In this document: positions 16,031 to 23,956 of the stretch, one piece after another | How positions within the stretch are numbered: position 1 is the stretch's first letter | Layout: every line of letters starts with the position of its first letter | Source of the DNA: Lachnospiraceae bacterium | Lineage (GTDB): Bacteria; Bacillota_A; Clostridia; Lachnospirales; Lachnospiraceae | Length of the DNA: 50,111 nucleotides | NCBI GenBank assembly: GCA_009911175.1 | Contig: QXWX01000055.1 | Coordinates: 1-50,111 of the forward strand | Direction of reading: 5' to 3' | Program-made: the position numbers and the translations under genes | The notes under the pieces: generated by a model | Databases searched by the model: none | Seen by the model: only the letters and a program-made list of their open reading frames with translations | Told to the model about the DNA's origin: nothing

Positions 16031-17362
16031 TTATGGTAATAGCAATTTCTGACCAATATAAATTAAATTTCCGTCGGACAGCCCGTTCATCCTGGAGATC
16101 GCGTCCACATGAGAAATGTCTCCGTACAGCTTTTGACTGATGATCGCCAGCGTATCCCCCTGTTCCACAACGTAGATTCCGTCGCTTCCGTTATTTTCTC
16201 CGGCGCCGGATCCGTCGCTCCCTTCCGGGGTTCCCGCGGCAGAAGCGCTTCCGCCCGTCTCTGCAGACGGCTCCTGAGGGGTTCCCCCTCCGGCATCTGC
16301 GGATGCGGTTTCTCCGGCCTGCACGTTTTCTCCAGTCTGTGTCTGTCCCGCAGCCGGGTCTTTGGCCTGGGCCTGTCCGTCTGCCGCTTCCTGGCTGCCC
16401 ACCTGTCCGGCTGTTTCGTCCTGAGCCCCGGCTTGTCCATCTGTCCCGCTCTGAGTTCCCGCCTGCCCCGCTTCCTGTGTCTGGCCTCCCGCGTCAGGCT
16501 GGCCTTCCGTCCGCGCCGCATTTTCTCCGGTGGAAGGATCACCCACAGAGGTTACCTTACCGTCCGTCTGCTGAACCTGTCCGTCATCTGACTTCGATAC
16601 GCCGGACAGATTTTCCAGCGTGTTCTGGACTGATTTCATTTTATCAAAATTATTCATGGTCGCGACACCCATGATCACCACCAGAAGTACTAGGCAGGTG
16701 CTCAGCGCATACATCATGCGGTTGGACCGCTGCTTCATCATCAGCTCCTCCCGGGAACGCACGATGCTCCGAAAATCTTTGGCCGCCTGGTCTTCTACGG
16801 TTTCCGTAGGGCTTGCCCCGTTTTTCTTCCGGGTGGAGATCATGTAATTCTGCATGCATGGATTTTTTTCATAATATGTAAAATGCCCGCCGATCTCCAT
16901 CAGATCATCCAGCTTATGTACAAAATAGGCTTCTTCCTTTTCCTCCGGATCCTTCATGATAAAGACCGTGTTCGTCTTGGGAAAGGATTTTTTATGGAGC
17001 TTGACCACTCTGTCCTCTGCCGTCAGAGGAACCCCTGCGTGAGCCACAAACCACCCCAGCATTTCCCCGTCCTCAAAATATTGCTTGCAGTCCTCATAGG
17101 CATGCTTCCAGGTGTCCTCGTCCAGTACATATTCCGTACCTGAGAGCTTCAGTTCATGCATCTGGATCGCTCCGTAGATGTAAACATATTCCTCTTCCTC
17201 CGTACTCTGTATATCCCCCACCAGAAATGCTCCTACCGGAGACTCTCCTGCTTTATCGCATAGCTGTGAGAAAAATGTATCTACATAATCCTCCACGTAG
17301 ATCTTCGGAGTATCACTTACGTTGCCGATCTGGCGTACATTTTTGGGTATCTGTCTTTCCAT
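16031..17362 (-). CDS. LysM protein with a degenerate JAB/MPN-like N-terminal domain
   Basis: A 443-residue protein. Residues about 22-150 resemble a JAB/MPN (JAMM) fold: SPVGAFLVGDI (41-51) would match the first helix-strand turn, VYIYGAIQMHE the next strand, and GWFVAHAGVPLTAEDR (103-118) the metal site GW(Y/F)HSHP...LSxxD; here the first histidine is valine and only H108 and D117 remain, and the catalytic glutamate is not in place. A membrane segment (217-236) follows, then a 140-residue Gly/Ala/Gln/Thr-rich linker and a C-terminal LysM domain (395-443, YVVEQGDTLAIISQKLYGD), which binds peptidoglycan. LysM is certain; the JAB/MPN call is by eye. Start chosen at the ATG with an AGGTG box rather than the GTG at 17371. 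Confidence 0.8.
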   Translation of the reverse strand: MERQIPKNVRQIGNVSDTPKIYVEDYVDTFFSQLCDKAGESPVGAFLVGDIQSTEEEEYVYIYGAIQMHELKLSGTEYVLDEDTWKHAYEDCKQYFEDGEMLGWFVAHAGVPLTAEDRVVKLHKKSFPKTNTVFIMKDPEEKEEAYFVHKLDDLMEIGGHFTYYEKNPCMQNYMISTRKKNGASPTETVEDQAAKDFRSIVRSREELMMKQRSNRMMYALSTCLVLLVVIMGVATMNNFDKMKSVQNTLENLSGVSKSDDGQVQQTDGKVTSVGDPSTGENAARTEGQPDAGGQTQEAGQAGTQSGTDGQAGAQDETAGQVGSQEAADGQAQAKDPAAGQTQTGENVQAGETASADAGGGTPQEPSAETGGSASAAGTPEGSDGSGAGENNGSDGIYVVEQGDTLAIISQKLYGDISHVDAISRMNGLSDGNLIYIGQKLLLP

Positions 17363-17500
17363 CACACTCACCTCTGCTATTTTTTCCTAAAGCATAGCAT
17401 AAGAAAAAAGCTGAATTTATCATTCCATGTCAGGTGAATTCGACAAAACGAACAGGATATCCGCAGATAGCGCGCAGGAGGGCAGACCCATTCCCTAATG

Positions 17501-17534
17501 AAAAAGCTGCCGCATTGTCTGCCGGCAGCTTTTT
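17501..17534 (-). terminator. Terminator of htrA
   Basis: 12-base arms at 17501-17512 and 17523-17534 with a 10-base loop and a T-run on the minus strand. It separates htrA from the LysM-DUF5711-cvpA group. Confidence 0.88.
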
Positions 17535-17595
17535 GTTTACTGTATTATTTGTAACGATTCAGATTTTCTATTTAGCTTCGGTGTGAGGCAGATGC

Positions 17596-18903
17596 CTACC
17601 GGGTCGATTCCAGTTCTCCGAGTGTAACGTCAACTGATTTTTCGGTGTATTCCCCGTTATTCTCCGGAACCTGGATCGTCAGAGTCACCGTCTCCCCCAC
17701 CGCGTAATAGGTCAGTTCCTTCTGCAGCGCGTCCTTGCCGTCCACACCGCTTCCGTTTACAGCCGTGATGATATTGCCCTTAGTGATTCCTGCCCGGTCC
17801 GCGGGGCCCCCTTCTACCGTCTCGTATACATAGACGCCTGTGGGCATATGGTATCTCTGTGCGTTTTCCACATCAAAGCATGTGATTCCCAGATACCCCT
17901 GGCTGCCTTCCGCAACCTTATATTTCGTCTTCTGGTTCATCAGTGTGTCAATAATATCGGACACGTCGCTGATCGGGATCGCGTATCCCATACCTTCCAC
18001 CGTGCTTCCGGAAAGCTTCTCGGAATTGATGCCGATCACTTCCCCTTTAATATTAAGCAGCGCTCCGCCGCTGTTTCCCTGATTGATAGCCGCGTCTGTC
18101 TGGATCATACCGATTCCCTGTCCGACAGTCTCGCCGGTAGACTGGTTTTTCGCAGCGGTCACACGATCCAGGGCGCTGATCACGCCGGTCGTTACGGACT
18201 GTCCGTAGCCCAGCGCGTTCCCGATGGCAATAGCCGGTTCCCCTACCTTAAGCTGTGTGGAATCCCCCAATGTAGCGACCGCGATGTTCTTCATCGTTTC
18301 TGCCGGAATCTCGTCCTTGCGTACTGCGATCACCGCCACATCATGCTCCGGATTGCTGCCCTTGACGTGAGCCTCCGCGCTGGATTCGTCAGAAAACGTA
18401 ACAGTCAATGTCTCGCTGCTCTGGATCACATGATTGTTGGTCACGATCAGAAGCTCCTCGTCTGTCTGGCTGATGATGATCCCTGTCCCCGCGCTCTGCA
18501 TCTCATACTGCTGTATTCCGCCGAAAAAGTTCTGTACCTGCTGGACACTCAGGTTCGTGATCGATACGACCGACGGCATCACACTCTCTACAATAGAAGA
18601 AACGTCGGAGGTCACGACCGAGGTCGATTTGGAGAGGGAGTCCGTCACTGGGGTTGCTGTTTTTGCTTCACCCTTTGCTGAGGAAGTGTTCTCCAACCCC
18701 AGGATCTTGCTCCCCAAAATATTGGAGGTCAGGAAGGTGGCGCTTGATACAACGCCGAACAGTACTGCCAGGCAGATCACCGCAACCGCCTTGGGCATCT
18801 TTTTTCTGTCTCTCTTTTCTCTGCCCGCGTGTTCAGGCTGGCCGTAATTATGATAAGTATTCTGGGAATTTTCCGGATTGTAATAATTGTATTGATTATC
18901 CAT
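17596..18903 (-). CDS. HtrA/DegP-type membrane-anchored serine protease
   Basis: A 435-residue S1C protease. A Tyr/Asn/Gln-rich cytoplasmic tail (1-36) leads into one membrane segment (about 38-60), a linker, then a trypsin-like domain with the triad H158 (IVTNNHVI), D188 (HDVAVIAV) and S278 (QGNSGGALL), and one PDZ domain (about 330-420). Such proteases degrade or check misfolded exported proteins at the outer face of the membrane. A stop-to-start gap of about 230 bases and a terminator on each side show a single-gene unit. The ribosome binding site is AAGGATGAGG. Confidence 0.94.
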   Translation of the reverse strand: MDNQYNYYNPENSQNTYHNYGQPEHAGREKRDRKKMPKAVAVICLAVLFGVVSSATFLTSNILGSKILGLENTSSAKGEAKTATPVTDSLSKSTSVVTSDVSSIVESVMPSVVSITNLSVQQVQNFFGGIQQYEMQSAGTGIIISQTDEELLIVTNNHVIQSSETLTVTFSDESSAEAHVKGSNPEHDVAVIAVRKDEIPAETMKNIAVATLGDSTQLKVGEPAIAIGNALGYGQSVTTGVISALDRVTAAKNQSTGETVGQGIGMIQTDAAINQGNSGGALLNIKGEVIGINSEKLSGSTVEGMGYAIPISDVSDIIDTLMNQKTKYKVAEGSQGYLGITCFDVENAQRYHMPTGVYVYETVEGGPADRAGITKGNIITAVNGSGVDGKDALQKELTYYAVGETVTLTIQVPENNGEYTEKSVDVTLGELESTR

Positions 18904-19074
18904 ACCTCATCCTTCTTTCTCTTGTATATTTATTTTTGTTGTTTCATTTTATACCGATATCATAGCCAGCCTTTGTGATAAAATTGTGTTCAATGTTTTA
19001 ACAAAATTTGTTTTTTTCGGAACAGCAGCAGACGGGTCTGATGCCTGCTGTCCCCCTGCCGCGGCTCTCATCAA

Positions 19075-19114
19075 AAAAACAGGCCGGGCAGTTTTCCTGT
19101 CCAAACCTGTTTTT
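19075..19114 (-). terminator. Terminator of the tal-tkt operon
   Basis: 9-base arms at 19075-19083 and 19106-19114 with an inner GGCAG/CTGTC stem; A-run and T-run flank it, so it can act in both directions. Confidence 0.82.
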
Positions 19115-19138
19115 CATCCTTTTTTATGAATCCGTCTA

Positions 19139-20077
19139 TCACATTTCAGATTTTATTTTTTCATATATGCTGTCCGCATCCAGCCCGTATTTTTTCACAA
19201 GCTCTACCGCTGGTCCGGACTCTCCGAAGGTATCGTTGATCCCGATCTTTAATACCTTCGTAGGCGCCTGCGCAGACAGTACGTCGCATACTGCGCTTCC
19301 CAGCCCGCCGATCACGGAATGCTCCTCTACGGTCACTACTTTGCCGGTTTCCTTCGCTGCCGCAACCACCAGCTCTTCATCCAGCGGCTTGATAGTATGG
19401 ATGTTGATCACCTTCGCCTCAATCCCGTCTGCAGCCAGCTTCTCCGCCGCTTCCAGACAGTTTGCCACAGGAAGTCCGGTGGCAATGATGGTCAGGTCCT
19501 TGCCTTCCCGCAGAACTACGCCCTTGCCCAGCTCAAAATGATAATCCGGACGGTCGTTGATCACCGGCACGGCCAGTCTGCCGAAGCGCAGGTAAACCGG
19601 CCCCTGATGTTCATATGCCGCCTTTACTGCTGCCTTTGCCTCCACGTCGTCGGATGGATTGATGACCACCATCCCCGGGATCGTCCGCATGAGCGCGATA
19701 TCCTCGTTGCACTGGTGGCTGGCCCCGTCTTCCCCTACGGAGATTCCCGCGTGGGTGGCGCCGATCTTCACGTTCAGCTTCGGATATCCTACGGAGTTGC
19801 GCACCTGCTCAAACGCGCGTCCTGCCGCAAACATCGCAAAGGAGCTTGCGAACGGAACCTTTCCGGTGGTGGAAAGTCCCGCTGCCACGCCGATCATGTT
19901 GCACTCTGCGATCCCGCAGTCAATGTGGCGCTCCGGAAATGCCTTTTTAAATACGCCTGTCTTGGTTGCTGCCGCCAGGTCTGCGTCCAGAACCACAACG
20001 TCCTCATGTTCTTTTCCCAACTCGGCCAAAGCATTGCCATAGCTTTCTCTTGTTGCGATCTTCTTTCCTTCTGACAT
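19139..20077 (-). CDS. Transketolase, C-terminal subunit
   Basis: A 312-residue protein covering the pyrimidine-binding and C-terminal domains of transketolase. With the N-terminal subunit it moves two-carbon units between sugar phosphates in the non-oxidative pentose phosphate pathway. Recognised by ESYGNALAELGKEHEDVVVLDADL at the start, HIDCGIAECNMIGVAAGL (the catalytic glutamate and cofactor pocket, about 50-68) and VGEDGASHQCNEDIALMRTIPGM (about 115-138). The start overlaps the stop of the N-terminal subunit by one base (TAATG), so the two are made together. Split transketolases are normal in clostridia. Confidence 0.95.
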   Translation of the reverse strand: MSEGKKIATRESYGNALAELGKEHEDVVVLDADLAAATKTGVFKKAFPERHIDCGIAECNMIGVAAGLSTTGKVPFASSFAMFAAGRAFEQVRNSVGYPKLNVKIGATHAGISVGEDGASHQCNEDIALMRTIPGMVVINPSDDVEAKAAVKAAYEHQGPVYLRFGRLAVPVINDRPDYHFELGKGVVLREGKDLTIIATGLPVANCLEAAEKLAADGIEAKVINIHTIKPLDEELVVAAAKETGKVVTVEEHSVIGGLGSAVCDVLSAQAPTKVLKIGINDTFGESGPAVELVKKYGLDADSIYEKIKSEM

Positions 20078-20901
20078 TATGCTTCACCTGCCTTCCTCAA
20101 ATCTTCCATTGCCACTGCGTACTGCTCATCGTTGGGAGCCGCGCCGTGCCAGCCCACCTGATTTTCCATGAAGGAAACGCCCTTGCCCTTCACAGTTTTC
20201 GCAACGATCGCGGTAGGCATTCCCTTTGTCGCGCGCGCCTCTTTGAACGCAGCGTCGATCTGGTCAAAATCATTTCCGTCGATATTGATCACATGGAAAT
20301 TGAATGCCTCAAATTTCTTGTCAATGGGATATGGGGAATTGACTTCCGTGATCGGTCCGTCAATCTGCAGGTTATTGTTGTCTACGATCACAACCAGGTT
20401 GTCCAGCTTCCTGTGGCCTGCCAGCATGGCTGCCTCCCATACCTGTCCTTCCTGGATCTCGCCGTCTCCGAGAAGAGCATACACTCTGTAGGAGTCTCCG
20501 GAAAGCTTACCGCCGATCGCCATACCGACTGCCGCGGAGATTCCCTGTCCCAGAGAGCCGGAGGACATGTCCACGCCGGGGATGTGCTTCATATCCGGGT
20601 GTCCCTGAAGATAGGAACCGGTATGACGCAGTGTCTTTAAGTCTTCCACCGGAAAATATCCCCGGTTCGCCAGTGTGGAATATAAGCCCGGCGCCGTATG
20701 TCCCTTGGACAATACGAAACGATCGCGGTCTGCTTTTTTCGGATCCTTTGGATCAATGTTCATTTCTTCAAAAAATAAATAGGTATAGATATCCGCCGCG
20801 GATAAGGATCCGCCCGGATGTCCTGATTTTGCGCTGTGTACCGCGGTCACGATCCCCTTGCGGATCTCGTTGGCAGTCTTCATTAATTCTTGCTTGTTCA
20901 T
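20077..20901 (-). CDS. Transketolase, N-terminal subunit
   Basis: A 274-residue protein with the diphosphate-binding domain of transketolase: IVTAVHSAKSGHPGGSLSAADIYTYLFF (histidine and glycine pocket), DRFVLSKGHTAPGLYS, GSLGQGISAAVGMA and the thiamine-diphosphate motif LLGDGEIQEGQVWEAA...NNLQIDG. It pairs with the next gene to form the full enzyme. The start at 20901 has a GGAGAG box; a longer frame to 20967 runs into the preceding tal gene. It follows tal after 13 bases. Confidence 0.95.
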   Translation of the reverse strand: MNKQELMKTANEIRKGIVTAVHSAKSGHPGGSLSAADIYTYLFFEEMNIDPKDPKKADRDRFVLSKGHTAPGLYSTLANRGYFPVEDLKTLRHTGSYLQGHPDMKHIPGVDMSSGSLGQGISAAVGMAIGGKLSGDSYRVYALLGDGEIQEGQVWEAAMLAGHRKLDNLVVIVDNNNLQIDGPITEVNSPYPIDKKFEAFNFHVINIDGNDFDQIDAAFKEARATKGMPTAIVAKTVKGKGVSFMENQVGWHGAAPNDEQYAVAMEDLRKAGEA

Positions 20902-20914
20902 CTGAAACTCTCCT

Positions 20915-21568
20915 TTACTCACCGAATACTGCCTTGTAGTCCGCCTGGAATTTTGCGATTCCCGCATCAGTCAGCGGATGATGTGTCATCTGCTCGATCA
21001 CGCTGTAAGGAACGGTTGCGATGTCCGCGCCCGCAAGCGCGCAGTCGGTTACATGGATGGTGTTGCGCACGCTGGCTGCGATGATCTCTGTCTCGATCCC
21101 CGCAACATCAAACATCTGCGCGATCTCTGCGATCAGATCCGTGCCGCGTACAGAGATGTCGTCCAGTCTTCCCAGGAACGGAGATACATAAGTCGCGCCT
21201 GCGCGAGCCGCAAGCAGCGCCTGATTTGCCGTGAAGATCAGTGTCACATTGGTCTTGATCCCTTCAGAGGTCAGCACCTTGCATGCTTTCAGCCCTTCTG
21301 CCGTCATCGGGATCTTGACTACCATGTTGGGATGGATCTTGGCAATCTCTCTTCCTTCCCTGATCATTCCTTCCGCGTCAACTGTGGTGGCCTTGACCTC
21401 TCCGCTGATGGGTCCGTCAACGATAGAAGCGATCTCCGCAATGACCTCTTCGAATACCCGTCCTTCCTTTGCGATCAGGGATGGATTCGTAGTAACGCCG
21501 CAGATGACCCCCATGTCATTTGCCTTTTTGATATCCTCTACCTTGGCTGTGTCAATAAAAAGTTTCAT
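20915..21568 (-). CDS. TalC/FSA-type transaldolase (fructose-6-phosphate aldolase family)
   Basis: A 217-residue small transaldolase. Class I aldolase features: [30 protein letters not shown] at the start and the Schiff-base lysine K85 in MVVKIPMT, then [14 protein letters not shown] and the C-terminal [23 protein letters not shown]. Depending on fine details such proteins are transaldolases or fructose-6-phosphate aldolases; beside transketolase, transaldolase is the likelier role. First gene of the operon tal-tktN-tktC, with AAGGAGG upstream and a near-perfect promoter at 21634-21662. Confidence 0.93.
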   Translation of the reverse strand: MKLFIDTAKVEDIKKANDMGVICGVTTNPSLIAKEGRVFEEVIAEIASIVDGPISGEVKATTVDAEGMIREGREIAKIHPNMVVKIPMTAEGLKACKVLTSEGIKTNVTLIFTANQALLAARAGATYVSPFLGRLDDISVRGTDLIAEIAQMFDVAGIETEIIAASVRNTIHVTDCALAGADIATVPYSVIEQMTHHPLTDAGIAKFQADYKAVFGE

Positions 21569-21633
21569 GATCCGTTCCTCCTTGGAATTTGTGTTTTTTT
21601 GCTGTGGTTGATATGTTTCATTTCCTGATATAG

Positions 21634-21662
21634 ATTATAAACAACAAAAGAAAAACGGTCAA
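21634..21662 (-). promoter_or_regulatory. Promoter of the tal-tkt operon
   Basis: Minus strand: TTGACC (21657-21662), 17-base spacer, perfect TATAAT (21634-21639). The -35 box lies inside an inverted repeat (21651-21676). The 291-base gap between tal and lacI is very AT-rich and otherwise holds nothing I recognise. Confidence 0.85.
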
Positions 21663-21676
21663 TAGCAACCGTTTTT
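21651..21676 (-). promoter_or_regulatory. Inverted repeat over the tal -35 box: operator or lacI terminator
   Basis: Perfect 9-base arms AAAAACGGT (21651-21659) and ACCGTTTTT (21668-21676), 8-base centre. Followed by a T-rich run on the minus strand, it can end the lacI transcript; overlapping the -35 box, it can also be a repressor site. The adjacent lacI-type gene makes the second reading attractive. Confidence 0.5.
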
Positions 21677-21859
21677 ATAAATCATTCCAGTTATTAATAA
21701 TTTGAATTTATTAATTGACATTTTTTAATAGAACAGAAAATATTTTTAGAATATTTTATTTTTTCTCTTGGTTTATCGCATTTTACGTCTGTTTATCAAT
21801 AATAATCCGCCATGTTTATTATTAATATTTTTTGCGAGTTAATTTATTTTATTCACGGT

Positions 21860-22945
21860 TCACTGTCTCGGATAGGACGTTGTCCCCCGGATCACAAGCC
21901 TCGGCTCATATTCCACGTGGTAAATGCTGACCGGCTCCATATCCGAATATCTGCGGTCATGGGTCTTGATCTTTTTCATGATGATATCGCAGGCATCCCG
22001 CCCCTTGTATATGACAAAATGCTCGATGGTCGTCAGGGAGACCTTTTTCATCTTCGCGAACAAGGTATTGTCGCACCCCATCACGGACATGTCCCCCGGC
22101 ACCTTATATTTCTCATCATGCAGGGCGTCCAGAATCCCGAACGCGATCATATCATTGAGCCCTACGATGGCGGTCAGCTCCTGATGCTCTGAGAGCAGTT
22201 CCCGGGTCAGGTCATATCCGATTCGGTATTCCGAATCAATGCCGGGAATATCCTTGTCAATGGATTCATTTGCCGCCTTGATCACCACATGGTCCCCCAG
22301 GCCCGCTTCCTGAAATTCCTTCTGAAATCCTTCCACCCGCTTGGAGCGCTGCTTCTGACGTACGGTCAGAGGCGGAGCGATATAAGCCACATCCCGGTGC
22401 CCGAGATCCAGCAGATGCCTCGCCATGATCCGTCCCAGCTTGGAATTGTCCAGCTCCACCGCGTCCACGTCCAGCTTTTCATTCTGGTTGTTGATTACCG
22501 CAAAGGGGATCTTCCGGGACAGCTCTTCCACCATTTCCATATAGCACCTGCTCGGGTTGCAGGTATAGACTACGCCCTGAGGGTTCAGGGACAGAAGCAT
22601 TTTCAGATAACGTTCCTCCAACTCCAGGCTGCGCTGCGTATTACACACGAACAGGCCGTATCCCTGCTCCGTGGCCCGGGACTCAATCCCCTGCAGGAGC
22701 ATGACATAATACGGGTTGGTCAGCGTGGGGCAGAACACCACCAGCAGCTTTTCTCTTCTGCCCTCCTTGCGGGTCCTCCGTTTCGGAAGCTCATACCCCA
22801 GCTCCTGGGCCGCTTCCTCCACCTTCCGGATGACCTCTCTGGAAAAGGATACGTTATATTTTTTATTTAGAACCATTGAAACTGTGGCCTGCGACACTCC
22901 GGCCCGCCTGGCCACATCGGAAGAGGTTGCCTTTTTCCTGCTCAT
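21860..22945 (-). CDS. LacI family transcriptional regulator
   Basis: A 361-residue repressor of the LacI/GalR family. The N-terminal helix-turn-helix is clear (SSDVARRAGVSQATVSMVLNKKYNVS, about 8-33, with the hinge helix EVIRKVEEAAQELGYE), followed by a periplasmic-binding-protein-like effector domain (LLVVFCPTLTNPYYVMLLQGIE ... GYDLTRELL ... IVGLNDMIAFGILDAL). The effector is probably a sugar or sugar phosphate. Its ATG overlaps the stop of recR by four bases, so it is made from the dnaX-ebfC-recR transcript, while the likely target, the tal-tkt operon, begins 291 bases downstream. Confidence 0.93.
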   Translation of the reverse strand: MSRKKATSSDVARRAGVSQATVSMVLNKKYNVSFSREVIRKVEEAAQELGYELPKRRTRKEGRREKLLVVFCPTLTNPYYVMLLQGIESRATEQGYGLFVCNTQRSLELEERYLKMLLSLNPQGVVYTCNPSRCYMEMVEELSRKIPFAVINNQNEKLDVDAVELDNSKLGRIMARHLLDLGHRDVAYIAPPLTVRQKQRSKRVEGFQKEFQEAGLGDHVVIKAANESIDKDIPGIDSEYRIGYDLTRELLSEHQELTAIVGLNDMIAFGILDALHDEKYKVPGDMSVMGCDNTLFAKMKKVSLTTIEHFVIYKGRDACDIIMKKIKTHDRRYSDMEPVSIYHVEYEPRLVIRGTTSYPRQ

Positions 22946-23538
22946 AGCTCCGTCCGTCCTTCCAACGCCCGCAAAAGCGTCACCTCATCGATATATTCCA
23001 GATCGCCGCCTACCGGAACACCGCTGGCGATCCTGCTCACCCTGATGCCCACAGGTTTGATCAGCTTGCTGATATACATCGCCGTCGTCTCCCCTTCCAG
23101 GCTGGAGTTGGTTGCGATGATGACCTCATCCACGTCCCCCCGCAGCCGTTCCATCAGTTCTTTTAACCGGATATCTCCCGGCCCGATGCCGAGCATGGGG
23201 GAGATGGCCCCGTGCAGGACATGATAGACCCCCTCGTATTTCCCGGTCTTTTCGTAAGCCGCCAGATCCCGGGGCGTCTCCACGACCATGATGGTCTTCT
23301 GGTCCCGGGAGGGGTTCTTGCAGATCGGGCAGACCTCCTGGTCTGTCAGGGTGCAGCACTGGGCGCAGTAGCAGACATTCTGCCGGGCGTCCACCATCGT
23401 CTTTGCCAGATTTTTTACCTGCTCCTCCGGCATATTGATCACATGAAACGCCAGCCGCTGGGCGGATTTTGTCCCGATGCCCGGCAGGCTGGAAAATGCC
23501 TGGATCAGCTGGTTGATTTGCTTGCTATAATATTCCAT
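22942..23538 (-). CDS. recR: Recombination mediator RecR
   Basis: A 198-residue protein of normal length. It helps load RecA at gaps in the RecF pathway. The helix-hairpin-helix (LPGIGTKSAQRLAFH, about 18-32), the four-cysteine zinc finger (C-Y-C-x-x-C ... C-P-I-C, about 56-75) and the Toprim domain (IMVVETPRDLAAYEKTGKYEGVYHVLHGAISPMLGIGPGDI) are all present. Third gene of the dnaX-ebfC-recR-lacI run; starts 62 bases after ebfC. Confidence 0.96.
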   Translation of the reverse strand: MEYYSKQINQLIQAFSSLPGIGTKSAQRLAFHVINMPEEQVKNLAKTMVDARQNVCYCAQCCTLTDQEVCPICKNPSRDQKTIMVVETPRDLAAYEKTGKYEGVYHVLHGAISPMLGIGPGDIRLKELMERLRGDVDEVIIATNSSLEGETTAMYISKLIKPVGIRVSRIASGVPVGGDLEYIDEVTLLRALEGRTEL

Positions 23539-23600
23539 AAATCTTCATCTGCCTGTAAACAGCATCCTTCCTCTTAGAATCCTACGCAGTCCGCTGTTCC

Positions 23601-23954
23601 TCAGAACATCCCCGGGATGCCCCCGCCCATGCCGCCTGTGAGCTTTGACATAGCCGCGCCGGACTCTTCCTCTACCTTACGCAGCGCTTCATTGACCGCC
23701 GCCACGATCAGATCCTCCAGCATCTCGATATCGTCTGGATCTACAACCTCTTCGTCCAGCTTCACTTTCAGCACTTCCCGTTTTCCGGAAATGGTCACTT
23801 CCACCGCGCCGCCTCCGGCCGTTGCCGTAAATTCCTTGGACTCCATTTCCTTAGCCTGTTCTTCCATCTGACGCTGCATCTTCTGTGCCTGCTTCATCAG
23901 GTTCGCCATGTTGCCAGGCATGCCTCCGCCTGGAAATCCTCCTCTTTTCGCCAT
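23601..23954 (-). CDS. YbaB/EbfC family nucleoid-associated protein
   Basis: A 117-residue DNA-binding protein of the YbaB/EbfC family, which forms tweezer-like dimers on DNA. Core: [74 protein letters not shown]. Both ends are Gly/Pro/Met-rich ([10 protein letters not shown] and [11 protein letters not shown]), as often in this group. It starts two bases after the dnaX stop, behind GGAGG inside dnaX, so it is coupled to dnaX. Confidence 0.95.
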   Translation of the reverse strand: MAKRGGFPGGGMPGNMANLMKQAQKMQRQMEEQAKEMESKEFTATAGGGAVEVTISGKREVLKVKLDEEVVDPDDIEMLEDLIVAAVNEALRKVEEESGAAMSKLTGGMGGGIPGMF

Positions 23955-23956
23955 AT

